Assembly (NCBI GenBank): GCA_040002435.1
Contig: JBDUEM010000288.1
Location: forward strand, 1-9,437
DNA: 9,437 bases
From: JANXXV01 sp040002435
GTDB taxonomy: Bacteria; Acidobacteriota; Terriglobia; Bryobacterales; Bryobacteraceae
Reading direction: 5' to 3'
Shown: one piece after another, positions 1 to 7,617 of the stretch
Layout of the letters: each line of letters opens with the position of its first letter
How positions within the stretch are numbered: the first letter of the stretch is position 1
Position numbers and translations under genes: made by a program
The notes under the pieces: generated by a model
Told to the model about the DNA's origin: nothing
The model's input: only the letters and a program-made list of their open reading frames with translations
Database searches by the model: none

Positions 1-13
1 TTCCGAAATTCGT

Positions 14-1159
14 TCAGATCGCCCGCATCGCAACCACCGTTATATCGTCGGCTTGTTCACCCGGGCTGTAATGGCGAACTGCGTCGATAATCCGGTCCAC
101 TGTGGTTTCGAGCTTCTGATAGCGCATGGCCTGAATGATTCCGGCCATGCGTTCCTTGCCGAACTCTTCCCCACTTTCCATTCCCGCTTCGACTACGCCA
201 TCGGAGAACATGACAAGGGTGTCGCCCGGCGCCAGCTGCACTGCATTCGCCGCGCCGTTCCAATTACGAAACATCCCCAACACGGTGGAGGTCGCGTCCA
301 GAAATTCGATGACGCCGGACTGCCGGACAAGAACCGGCGCGTGATGTCCGCAATTGACGAACGTCAGCCGGCGGCTGCGGTCATCATAGTGTCCGAAGAA
401 AAGCGTGGCGTAATGCTCCGGAGCCGTTGCGTCGAAAAAAAGCTGGTTGACCGATTCCAGCAGTTCGGCGGGACTGCGCAGCGCGCGTTCCATCTGGCTT
501 CGAATCAAGGCTTGCAGATTCGCCATCAGCAGCGCGGCCGCTATTCCTTTTCCTGATACATCCGCGATAACAAAACCGGCGTGATGCCGGTCCAGATCGA
601 GAAAATCGTAATAGTCCCCACCGACCTCGCTGGCAGGGAAGCACTGACCAGTGTATTGCAGCGTCTGCAAGGCCTTCTTGTGCTGTGGAAACAACTTTTG
701 CTGTACGGAGCGGGCGATGGAGAGGTCGGTGGGGACAAACGCGGCTGCATCTTTGGCGTGGCGCGCGATCACGGCCAACAGCCTGGCATTGTCCCATGGC
801 TTCTGGATAAAATCACTGGCGCCTGAGCGCATCGCCTCCACTGCCAACTCGACGTCGCTCCAGGCTGTCATCACAATCACAGGGGTGGCGCTGCCGGAAG
901 CCCGCAGGCGGTAAAGGAGATCTAATCCCTCTTGGCCCGATGTGGTGTCGCGGGTGTAGTTCATGTCCATCAGGATGAGGTCGAAATGACGCCTCTCCAG
1001 GGCCGCCAGCAGCGCTCCGGGCGAATCCACGGTCTCCGGCTGGTAGCCTGCGCCTTTCAACAACAGCCGGAGCGCCTCCTGTACTGCAGGCTGGTCGTCC
1101 GCCACAAGAATGCGGGACACTTTCGTTTCACAGGGGCTGATAGGCATCGGGGAGGTCAC
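14..1159 (-). CDS. Response regulator with PP2C/SpoIIE-type serine phosphatase output (RsbU-like)
   Basis: This 381-residue cytoplasmic protein joins two domains. Residues about 16-135 are a CheY-like receiver with the acidic pair D21/D22, phospho-acceptor D65 in LILMDMNY, T98 and K120 followed by P121. Residues about 145-380 are a PP2C-like phosphatase of the RsbU/SpoIIE class with the metal-binding aspartates in place: D182 in EVGGDYYDF, D200 in ADVSGKG, D320 in FSDGVVEA, and D371/D372 in QADDITVV. By family knowledge, phosphorylation of the receiver controls dephosphorylation of a serine or threonine on a partner, typically an anti-sigma-factor antagonist. No histidine kinase, anti-sigma or STAS gene is visible nearby, so the partner is unknown. 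The start is uncertain: GTG at 1159 gives this length, and an in-frame ATG at 1147 would remove four residues. Neither has a convincing ribosome site, and both leave the receiver intact. The gene is divergent from the receptor gene. Confidence 0.93.
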   Translation of the reverse strand: MTSPMPISPCETKVSRILVADDQPAVQEALRLLLKGAGYQPETVDSPGALLAALERRHFDLILMDMNYTRDTTSGQEGLDLLYRLRASGSATPVIVMTAWSDVELAVEAMRSGASDFIQKPWDNARLLAVIARHAKDAAAFVPTDLSIARSVQQKLFPQHKKALQTLQYTGQCFPASEVGGDYYDFLDLDRHHAGFVIADVSGKGIAAALLMANLQALIRSQMERALRSPAELLESVNQLFFDATAPEHYATLFFGHYDDRSRRLTFVNCGHHAPVLVRQSGVIEFLDATSTVLGMFRNWNGAANAVQLAPGDTLVMFSDGVVEAGMESGEEFGKERMAGIIQAMRYQKLETTVDRIIDAVRHYSPGEQADDITVVAMRAI

Positions 1160-1387
1160 ACCTGCTTAGACGCACTTTCCCCGCCGTTGGTTTGTTCCCT
1201 GCAACTGATTGATCGCGCTCACCGGCTGACTTGGCTATGGGGAACGCTACTGTCCGCTCGTGGGACAAAAGCTTCCGGCATCGAACAGTCCTCCCCGCTG
1301 GACGTGCTATCCTCTTCAGTAACCAAGTACGTCTCGCCAAGCCGCGTTGTTCCTGCCCCGTTGCGCATTTCACTTTAGGGGAGATCT
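1160..1387. promoter_or_regulatory. Divergent intergenic region between phosphatase and receptor genes
   Basis: These 228 bases separate two divergent start codons and must hold promoters for both genes. I see no gene, strong inverted repeat or consensus sigma-70 pair. The best hexamers for the rightward gene are TTGATC at 1209-1214 and GGCTAT at 1233-1238, 18 bases apart, which is a weak match. The only firm element is the ribosome site AGGGGAG at 1377-1383, four bases before the ATG at 1388. Confidence 0.5.
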
Positions 1388-4300
1388 ATGTCTACATATG
1401 CAAGATTGACTGGGGCCGCAGTGTTTCTACTCGGCGCCGCGCTCGCGAACGCGCAGACGTTCCGCGGAGAGATTAAGGGCAGTGTGCAGGATACATCGGG
1501 AGCAGCTATCGCTGAAACTGTGGTGCAGGCGGTTCATACGGGCACAGGATTTACGCGATCCACCGTGTCCGGCATCGGCGGTAATTTCTCGATGCCCGAC
1601 ATGCCACTGGGTGTTTACATGGTCAGTGCGAAGAAGCCCGGTTTCCAGCAACAGGAGAGCACGGTAGAGGTTGTGGTCTCGCGCGTTTCCTCACTTTCCT
1701 TCGCATTGCCTGTTTCAACGCAGGCAACTACGGTTGAGGTCAGCGGATCCGTGGTGGATGTTGAAACGCAGTCTACAACTCTCACCGGTATTGTGAACAC
1801 GAAGTCGGTGTCCGATTTGCCGATGAACGGCCGCGATTTCCGGCAGATGCTGAAGTTGAGTCCCGGTGTGAATCCGGCGAACACTTCCATCAACGGCAAC
1901 AGAACCCGCGGAAATAATTTCCAAATTGACGGGGCCGACAATAACGACGGATTTCAGAATGCTTCCGCAGTGAACCAGGGCGGAGTGGCGGGAGTGGCCG
2001 GAACGTTGCTTCCGGTGGAGGCGATCGATCAGTTCTCCGTAGCAACGAACGGAAGCGCTGAAATGGGCCGCAACGGCGGTGGTGTGGTCAACCTTGCCAT
2101 CAAGGCGGGAACCAACTCGCTTCACGGCAGCGGCTATTACTTCAACCGCAACGAATACTTCGCCGAGAATACGCCGTTCGCCGCGCCTGGGTCAAAGATC
2201 CGGCGGATTCGAAACGGACAGGGCGGTTTTTCGCTCGGTGGCCCCATCATCAAGAACAAGACTTTCTTCTTTATTACCGGCGAAGAACAGAAAGCAGATG
2301 CGGCGAACGCGACGGGCGTAACCACTCTTTCGCCGGCCTGGCTGGAGCAAGGCCGTGCGGTGCTGGCGCAGTTCGGGATCGCCGAGAACGCCGTGACGCG
2401 TAACCTGATCAACTTCTACCCGGCGCGGATTCGCACGGGAGCTGCCGTGATCAATAATTACTTCTCCGTCGATTCGAACACCTACGACAGCTACAACGGG
2501 ATTATCAAGATTGACCATGCGTTCACCGAGAAGCATTCGCTGAGCGCCCGTTATTATGGCGGCACCGGCACGCAGGCTGCTGTGGTTGACTCGCTGGCCC
2601 CCTATAAGGAATATTTTCAGGTGGCTCCCAGCCGGATGCACAATGTGTCGGTTGCTTTGAACAGCGTGCTCTCACCGCGCATCGTCAGCAATCTGGTGAT
2701 GGGTGCGAACTACTTCATGCAGCGGTTTAACGATTACGATACGAGTCCCGATCCCATCGCGGCCGGCCTAAACACGGGCGTGACAGCCGATAGTCTGAAA
2801 GGTTCGCCGACCATCCGCATTTCCGGCTTCGCAACAGCAGGGGCCACGCAACCCTTGGGTCGCACGGACGTCACGGGCCACATTGTGGAAACAGTATCGA
2901 TGACCATGGCGAGACATCAGATCAAAGCCGGCGGCGAATACCGCCACGCGCTGCTTGATGTTTACTACGACCAGGGCACGCGCGGCACTTTGGTTTTCGA
3001 TGGAACAAGGGGGCCGTGGGCATCGGGTACGGCGTTCAGTGCGCAGCAAAAAGGTCTGGCGGATTTCCTGGCGGGATACCCCACCAACGCCAATGGCGCG
3101 ACCATTGTACGGGCCGCCCCCGGAGTCTCTGTTCAGGGCAGTTTCCTGCAGCGCGACTATACGCAGGATTCATTCGATCTTTTCGTTCAGGATAACTACC
3201 AGGTCACCCCGCGCCTCAACCTCAACCTGGGACTGCGTTACACGTATTTGAGCCCGCTTGGCGACAAGAAGAATAGCATCACCACCTTCGTGCCGGGTAA
3301 GGGAATCGTGGGACCGGGAAATGGCCTCGATACTCTCTATAAGAAAGATTTAAACAACCTGGCTCCCCGCTTCGGTTTTGCGTTCCAACCGGTGAAGGGC
3401 GGCCGTATGGTAGTTCGCGGCGGCTACGGGATCTTCTACGATGTGCCGGCGGGCGCCTTCTTCGCCGCCAACACAGGCGGAAACGGCGGAGCCGCGGGAG
3501 TCAACGCGAATCCGGGCGGTCCAACTCCCGTTCAGTCCGTGAGCGCGCCGGCTGGCCTGGTGTTGCAGCCCGGAGTGAATCCATGGGCGACGGCCACCGT
3601 GCCCATCCTCGGCGTGATGTCTGTGAACCAGGATCTGCGGACTCCGTACATCCAGAACTTCAACCTGAACATTCAGGAGCGGGTTTGGACGGGCGGCGTC
3701 GTTCAGGTCGGTTATGTGGGCAGCCTGGGCCGTAAGCTGATTTATACGCGGGACATCAACGCGGCTCTTCCAGGCACGGGATCGGTGCAGTCCCGGCGTC
3801 CTTACAATTCCCTGTATCCGACGTTCGGCGTGATCAATCAACTGGAATCGGCGGCTCTCTCGAACTACAACTCTTTCCAGGCGCAACTGACACAGAACTT
3901 CGCTCATGGCGTGACGGCCAGCTTTGCCTACACGTATGGCAAGTCGATCGATACGGCCTCCGAGGCGCGGAACGTGGTTCCCGCCGACAGCAGCAATCTT
4001 CGTCTGGATCGCGGACCGTCGGACTTCGATACGCGGCAAGCGGTTACCGCATTCGTCTCCTACACTGTTCCGTCCCTTACCAGCCGTTGGAAACTGGTGA
4101 CGCAGGGCTGGCAGGTGAACAGCTTGTTTACGGCGCATACCGGGCTTCCCATCAACTTCCGCGCGGGTACTGACGCCAACCTCGACGGCGACAGCTTTGA
4201 CCGCATCGACCTGATTGGCGATCCGTTTGCGAATGTGCCGGCACCGACTTCTGCGGCCAGCATTCCTTACATCAATCGTGCTGCCTTCAAAACGGCTGCT

Positions 4301-4585
4301 CCCGGAACCATTGGAAACTTGGGCAGAAATGCCATCTATGGGCCTGGGTTCGCTTCGGTAGACCCTTCCCTGTTTAAGGACTTTCCAATTCGCGAGCGGC
4401 TGAAGGCCCAATTCCGCGTCGAAGTGTTTAATGTATTCAACCGCGCAAACTACGCCAACCCCACCACCACTTTCAACTCCGGGTCGTTCGGCGCGATCAG
4501 TAACACGCGGAACGGGAGCGGCGCGCCGGGGCTTGGCTTTGGCGAACCGCGGAACATTCAGTTTGCCGTGAAGCTGCTTTTCTAA
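1388..4585 (+). CDS. Oar-like TonB-dependent outer-membrane receptor with N-terminal carboxypeptidase-regulatory-like domain
   Basis: The 1065-residue protein is an outer-membrane channel that would import a large or scarce substrate using TonB energy. A signal peptide covers residues 1-22 (hydrophobic AAVFLLGAALANA, cleavage before Q23). Residues about 25-110 form a carboxypeptidase-regulatory-like beta-sandwich (GEIKGSVQDTSGAAI; GGNFSMPDMPLGVY). The plug follows at about 120-240, with the family hallmarks LPMNGRDFRQMLKLSPGV (144-161), NNFQIDGADNND and NGGGVVNLAIKAGTNSLHGS. The rest is a long beta-barrel with a typical end, DFPIRERLKAQFRVEVFNVF then AVKLLF with a terminal Phe suited to Bam recognition. 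The start is set by a strong ribosome site at 1377-1383 and the signal peptide. This class is heavily expanded in Acidobacteriota, and the substrate cannot be read from sequence. The downstream dipeptidase, 11 bases away, hints at peptides or amino-acid conjugates, but that is inference. Confidence 0.93.
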   Translation: MSTYARLTGAAVFLLGAALANAQTFRGEIKGSVQDTSGAAIAETVVQAVHTGTGFTRSTVSGIGGNFSMPDMPLGVYMVSAKKPGFQQQESTVEVVVSRVSSLSFALPVSTQATTVEVSGSVVDVETQSTTLTGIVNTKSVSDLPMNGRDFRQMLKLSPGVNPANTSINGNRTRGNNFQIDGADNNDGFQNASAVNQGGVAGVAGTLLPVEAIDQFSVATNGSAEMGRNGGGVVNLAIKAGTNSLHGSGYYFNRNEYFAENTPFAAPGSKIRRIRNGQGGFSLGGPIIKNKTFFFITGEEQKADAANATGVTTLSPAWLEQGRAVLAQFGIAENAVTRNLINFYPARIRTGAAVINNYFSVDSNTYDSYNGIIKIDHAFTEKHSLSARYYGGTGTQAAVVDSLAPYKEYFQVAPSRMHNVSVALNSVLSPRIVSNLVMGANYFMQRFNDYDTSPDPIAAGLNTGVTADSLKGSPTIRISGFATAGATQPLGRTDVTGHIVETVSMTMARHQIKAGGEYRHALLDVYYDQGTRGTLVFDGTRGPWASGTAFSAQQKGLADFLAGYPTNANGATIVRAAPGVSVQGSFLQRDYTQDSFDLFVQDNYQVTPRLNLNLGLRYTYLSPLGDKKNSITTFVPGKGIVGPGNGLDTLYKKDLNNLAPRFGFAFQPVKGGRMVVRGGYGIFYDVPAGAFFAANTGGNGGAAGVNANPGGPTPVQSVSAPAGLVLQPGVNPWATATVPILGVMSVNQDLRTPYIQNFNLNIQERVWTGGVVQVGYVGSLGRKLIYTRDINAALPGTGSVQSRRPYNSLYPTFGVINQLESAALSNYNSFQAQLTQNFAHGVTASFAYTYGKSIDTASEARNVVPADSSNLRLDRGPSDFDTRQAVTAFVSYTVPSLTSRWKLVTQGWQVNSLFTAHTGLPINFRAGTDANLDGDSFDRIDLIGDPFANVPAPTSAASIPYINRAAFKTAAPGTIGNLGRNAIYGPGFASVDPSLFKDFPIRERLKAQFRVEVFNVFNRANYANPTTTFNSGSFGAISNTRNGSGAPGLGFGEPRNIQFAVKLLF

Positions 4586-4596
4586 AAGGGAAATTC

Positions 4597-5838
4597 ATGC
4601 GAATTACGATTGCACTCTTGGCCTGCGCGTCCTTATACGCGCAGGCTCCAGGCCGCACGAAACGAACCGTGACTGACGCCGAGGTGATGCGTGTTCACAA
4701 GTCCGCCATTGTGATCGACACGCACAACGACATCACCAGCAGCACCGTGGAGGGCACCGACATCGGCCTGCCCAACAAAGACACTCATACCGATTTGCCG
4801 CGCATGAAGAAGGGCGGAATGGGCGCCCAATTCTTCGCCGTGTTTGTGGCTGCGAACTACGTGGAGGGAAATCACGCAGCGCACCGCACGCTCGACATGA
4901 TCGACACCGTCCATTACGACATCATCGAGAAGTATCCGAAGGACTTTCTCTTTGCCACTACGGCTGCCGATGTCCGCAAGGCACGCGCGCAGGGAAAGAT
5001 TGCGGCACTATTGGGGATTGAAGGAGGCCATGCAATTGAAGACGATCTTCGTCTGCTGCGCCGTTTCTATAGCGAGGGCGTCCGCTACATGACGCTCACG
5101 CACACCAACAACAACAGCTGGGCGGGCTCCTCGTCCGATCCGGCGAACAAAGGGCTGACGGAGTTCGGCAAGCAGGTAGTTCACGAAATGAACCGGCTGG
5201 GAATGATTGTAGACATTTCCCATGTCTCCGATCAGACTTTTCTGGACGCGCTGGAGACAAGCGAAGCGCCTATTTTTGCGTCGCATTCTTCGTGCCGCGC
5301 GATTTCGCCGGTACCGCGCAATATGACGGACGAGATGATCGTGGCGATGGCGAAGAAGGGCAGCGTGATTCAGATCAACTTCGATTGCGGTTATCTGAAT
5401 CCGGAAGTAGCCAAGGAAAGCGCGGGACGCATGGCCAAGTTAAGGCCGATGTTTGCCGAGCTGCAGAAGAAGTACGCCAACGACCCGGCAGGACGCCGCG
5501 AGGCAATGCGGAAACTACGGAAGGAAATGGCTCCGCCAGGTTCGCAGCGGGCGACGCTGGCGGATGTGGTGGCGCATATCAATCACGTGGTGAAGATTGC
5601 CGGCGTCGATGCTGTTGGGATCGGCAGCGATTTCGACGGTGTCGGATGTGTACCCACCGATCTGGACAGTGTGGACAAATGGCCCAACCTGACGCGCGCA
5701 TTACTGGAAGAGGGCTACACCGCCGCGGAGGTCCAAAAGATCTACGGCGAGAACACTCTCCGGCTGATGGCAGCCGTGGAAAAGAAAGCGAAGGAAATCC
5801 AGATGCGCAAGCCGGCACTGGTTAGTAAAGCAGACTAG
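4597..5838 (+). CDS. Exported membrane dipeptidase, peptidase family M19 (renal dipeptidase-like)
   Basis: This 413-residue dinuclear zinc hydrolase cleaves dipeptides. Family members, including mammalian renal dipeptidase, often accept a D-residue at the C-terminal side. The expected ligands are present: H43 and D45 in DTHND, bridging E142 in GIEGGH, H209 in VDISHVS and H230 in FASHSS. The substrate-binding R241 (PRNMTDEMI) and catalytic-region D345 (GSDFDG) are also in place, so the enzyme should be active. The first 16 or so residues (MRITIALLACASLYAQ) form a short signal peptide, placing it in the periplasm. LLAC resembles a lipobox, but the segment before the Cys is only nine residues, so lipidation is doubtful. 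A charged helical stretch at about 270-320 lies before the last catalytic segment. The ribosome site AAGGGA (4586-4591) lies right after the receptor stop codon, so the two genes are probably cotranscribed. Its stop codon overlaps that of the convergent Rid gene. Confidence 0.94.
   Translation: MRITIALLACASLYAQAPGRTKRTVTDAEVMRVHKSAIVIDTHNDITSSTVEGTDIGLPNKDTHTDLPRMKKGGMGAQFFAVFVAANYVEGNHAAHRTLDMIDTVHYDIIEKYPKDFLFATTAADVRKARAQGKIAALLGIEGGHAIEDDLRLLRRFYSEGVRYMTLTHTNNNSWAGSSSDPANKGLTEFGKQVVHEMNRLGMIVDISHVSDQTFLDALETSEAPIFASHSSCRAISPVPRNMTDEMIVAMAKKGSVIQINFDCGYLNPEVAKESAGRMAKLRPMFAELQKKYANDPAGRREAMRKLRKEMAPPGSQRATLADVVAHINHVVKIAGVDAVGIGSDFDGVGCVPTDLDSVDKWPNLTRALLEEGYTAAEVQKIYGENTLRLMAAVEKKAKEIQMRKPALVSKAD
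5835..5838. other. Shared CTAG: overlapping stop codons of convergent genes
   Basis: The dipeptidase ends with TAG at 5836-5838 on the plus strand. The Rid-family gene ends with TAG read from 5837 back to 5835 on the minus strand. The self-complementary CTAG therefore supplies both stops, with no spacer between the genes. No hairpin followed by a T tract is seen on either side, so each transcript must run into the opposite coding region. Confidence 0.95.
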
Positions 5839-6587
5839 CTGGCGATCACCAGTTCGTTCGGACAACCGCGGACGTCCATCTCGAATTCAATGCTCGTGAT
5901 GGGCGGCCGCGTGTAGTGCCAGGTGATGCCGTGATGCGCGTTGCCCACCTTCGGCACAATCTGCGAAGCCAGAAACGGGTGGATGTTGTGAATGGTGTAA
6001 ACGTCCACCGTGGTCACGTCATCCCACTTCATCCCCAGATTCTTTACCCTGCCATCCATCAGTCCAAGAACAAATTTCGCCTTCTCCAGAAGCGCGTCCG
6101 GTGAGGTCTCGCCGCGGCGGATCACATCATGCGGGTCGATGTTTGTGCCCTCCGGCAATTCGCCCGCACCGGCGACGACGAAGCTGTGCGAAGCCTGACG
6201 TGAAGGGACGGTGTAGGAGCAGGCGTAGATGACGGGCTCAGAGGGAGGCGCAATCTCCGGGGCTACATTGGTTCGCGCTACCGGGTTCAAGCCGTTCACG
6301 GGGATGTCCCGCTTCTCGAGAAATTTCACGTAGCCGGCATTGAAATCACCGAAGCCCTGAAAGGTATAGGGTTTGGGGGACCGGAGTTCCATGGCGCAGA
6401 GGGCCTGCGACGGCCGGCCAAGCGCCTTCAAGTGGGCATCGATTCTTTCAAACGCTGCAGCGATCGGAAGAGGTTTGGAGAGGCGGGCATGCTCAATTCG
6501 AAAGCCCGAGCTTGCCACGACTCCCGCCGAATAGGGAGCGCTGCCTTTCAGAAATGAGTAACCGCCTTTGGTGTTTTCAATGAGCAT
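5835..6587 (-). CDS. Rid-family (YjgF/YER057c/UK114-like) protein, apparent tandem of two Rid folds
   Basis: The protein is 250 residues, about twice the 125-130 of classic RidA, an enamine/imine deaminase that protects PLP enzymes. The second half (about 134-240) has the Rid layout: FVVAGAGELPEG, ALLEKAKFVLGLMDGRVKNLGMKW, VTTVDVYTI, then an SIEFEMDV strand. The first half repeats it more loosely: FERIDAHLKALGRP, then VARTNVAP and PVIYACSYTV. By eye, R105 in ARTNVAP lines up with the catalytic Arg of RidA (ARSCVEVARLP). The matching place in the second half (GNAHHGITWHY, H219) has no Arg. No signal peptide is seen, so it is probably cytoplasmic. The open frame extends 280 residues further upstream, antisense to the lipoprotein gene; that stretch is arginine/histidine-rich shadow. 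ATG at 6587 is chosen because recognisable family sequence begins there. Only a weak GGAA ribosome site precedes it. The substrate is unknown, and deaminase activity is not assured. Confidence 0.85.
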   Translation of the reverse strand: MLIENTKGGYSFLKGSAPYSAGVVASSGFRIEHARLSKPLPIAAAFERIDAHLKALGRPSQALCAMELRSPKPYTFQGFGDFNAGYVKFLEKRDIPVNGLNPVARTNVAPEIAPPSEPVIYACSYTVPSRQASHSFVVAGAGELPEGTNIDPHDVIRRGETSPDALLEKAKFVLGLMDGRVKNLGMKWDDVTTVDVYTIHNIHPFLASQIVPKVGNAHHGITWHYTRPPITSIEFEMDVRGCPNELVIAS

Positions 6588-6626
6588 GGGTGAGTTCCAA
6601 TTGTATCGCGGCGATAAGATTGAGGT
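6588..6626. promoter_or_regulatory. 39-base divergent gap between Rid-family and lipoprotein start codons
   Basis: Only 39 bases separate the two outward-facing ATGs. The gap is too short to hold two complete promoters, so core elements must overlap or extend into the opposite gene. TAAGAT at 6615-6620 resembles a -10 hexamer but has no good -35 partner and lies nearly on the ATG. No palindromic operator was found. That the gap contains regulation is inferred from geometry. Confidence 0.4.
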
Positions 6627-7574
6627 ATGCGATATTCTCTCGCGATCCCCATGATTTTGCTGATGTGCGGTTGCTCCAAGGCGCCGGAAGCGGTGCACGC
6701 GGCGCATATGACTTCCCCGGCTGCCAAACCGGTGGTTGTCGATGCGGAGTTCTGGAAAATCTGGGGCGATGGGCAGGCTGAGCTGGCCGGGTATGACTTG
6801 ACGTACCCTCGCTATGGCCAATTGCGAATGGGCGTGGCGGTGACGATCTTCGTCAGCGAGACGTTTTCGAATCAGCTTCGAGTGAAAGCAGACGAAGGCA
6901 AACATCCGGCGTCGGATCAATATCCCGTGATGAAACTGAATCTGATTCAAGATTTCCAGACCGGCATCTACGACTACAACAACATGACCAGCACTTTCGC
7001 GGCCCTGGCGGCGGTGAATGGCCGGCCGGCGGGTTCGCCGACGAAGGTTTCGTTTTCGGAACAGGAGTGGTGCGGGCACGTGTATCAGCAGTTGCTCTTC
7101 GATGCCTCGGCTGTGCGTTCGCAGTCTCATAGCTATTTCGACGGCGAAGGGGACCAGGACAAGCAGCTGAGTTATCCCGAAGGCGGCGTGACCGAAGACC
7201 AGCTTCCGTTGTGGGCGCGCGGCATGGCGGCGCCGGTGCTTGCTGTGGGCGAGAAACGCGAGGTGATGCTGCTGCCCGCGCTGCAATCCGTGCGGCACGC
7301 GCACAAGCCGATTGAGTGGAAGCAGGCGACGCTCTCGCGGACTGCCGGCAGTGGCGACACGGAGATTTACTCGGCGAAGTTCGAAGGTTTCGAGAGAAAG
7401 TTCACGGTGGAGAAAGCCGCGCCGCACCGTATTCTGCGCTGGGAAACCTCAGCCGGTGAACGCGCGGAGCTTTTGAAATCCGCGCGCTTGAAGTACTGGC
7501 AGATGCACAACGAAGGGGGCGAGGCGGCACTGGCGCAACTGGGTCTGCACCGGCGGGCGGCGCGGACGCCGTGA
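6627..7574 (+). CDS. Putative lipoprotein of unknown function
   Basis: The protein has 315 residues. The N-terminus has one Arg, a hydrophobic stretch and a lipobox-like MCGCS with C16 as the likely lipidated residue, so export and anchoring are expected. The mature part is globular, with no transmembrane segment and no catalytic motif I can name. Likely conserved landmarks are FWKIWGDGQAELAGYDLTYPRYG (about 42-64), DFQTGIYDYNNMTSTF (109-124), EQEWCGHVYQQL with C149 (146-156), HSYFDGEGD and PEGGVTEDQLP. I recall similar proteins carrying the database name 'septum formation inhibitor Maf', but nothing here resembles the Maf nucleotide pyrophosphatase, so I do not transfer it. ATG at 6627 is chosen because it gives a full signal sequence; its GAGG (6622-6625) is unusually close to the start. 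An in-frame ATG at 6651 would truncate the signal. The gene is divergent from the Rid-family gene. Confidence 0.82.
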   Translation: MRYSLAIPMILLMCGCSKAPEAVHAAHMTSPAAKPVVVDAEFWKIWGDGQAELAGYDLTYPRYGQLRMGVAVTIFVSETFSNQLRVKADEGKHPASDQYPVMKLNLIQDFQTGIYDYNNMTSTFAALAAVNGRPAGSPTKVSFSEQEWCGHVYQQLLFDASAVRSQSHSYFDGEGDQDKQLSYPEGGVTEDQLPLWARGMAAPVLAVGEKREVMLLPALQSVRHAHKPIEWKQATLSRTAGSGDTEIYSAKFEGFERKFTVEKAAPHRILRWETSAGERAELLKSARLKYWQMHNEGGEAALAQLGLHRRAARTP

Positions 7575-7589
7575 TGGGCGAAGCGTCCG
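7563..7589 (+). other. Inverted repeat around the lipoprotein stop codon
   Basis: CGGACGC (7563-7569) and GCGTCCG (7583-7589) form a perfect 7-bp stem around a 13-base loop holding the TGA stop at 7572-7574. A 10-bp palindrome, GCTTCGAAGC (7592-7601), follows at once. There is no downstream T run, so it is not a canonical intrinsic terminator. It may be a weak pause or mRNA 3'-end structure separating the lipoprotein from the toxin gene. Confidence 0.35.
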
Positions 7590-7617
7590 GGGCTTCGAAG
7601 CACATTTGGATATGAAC

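Noticed and set aside
932..1378. 148-residue plus-strand open frame across the start of the phosphatase gene and the intergenic region
   Set aside because: It overlaps well-conserved receiver-domain coding on the other strand, and no family pattern or ribosome site supports it.
3350..4411. 353-residue minus-strand open frame inside the receptor gene
   Set aside because: Its Arg/His/Val-rich composition is typical of antisense frames in GC-rich genes, and it shows no motif. The plus-strand barrel sequence there is clearly the real gene.
4603..4626. LLAC lipobox making the dipeptidase a lipoprotein
   Set aside because: Only nine residues precede the Cys, which is short for a lipoprotein signal, and ASLYAQ offers an ordinary signal peptidase I site. 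Left as a doubtful alternative.
5292..5825. 177-residue plus-strand open frame within the dipeptidase gene
   Set aside because: It is an out-of-frame Arg/Gly-rich translation overlapping the M19 catalytic region, which is unambiguously coding in another frame.
5839..5852. Small hairpin CTGG-CGATCA-CCAG after the dipeptidase stop as a terminator
   Set aside because: The stem is only four strong pairs, lies inside the Rid coding region and has no T run after it.
6588..7427. Open minus-strand frame extending the Rid-family protein by 280 residues at its N-terminus
   Set aside because: It is antisense to the lipoprotein gene, rich in Arg/His/Leu without domain pattern, and recognisable Rid-family sequence begins at the ATG at 6587.
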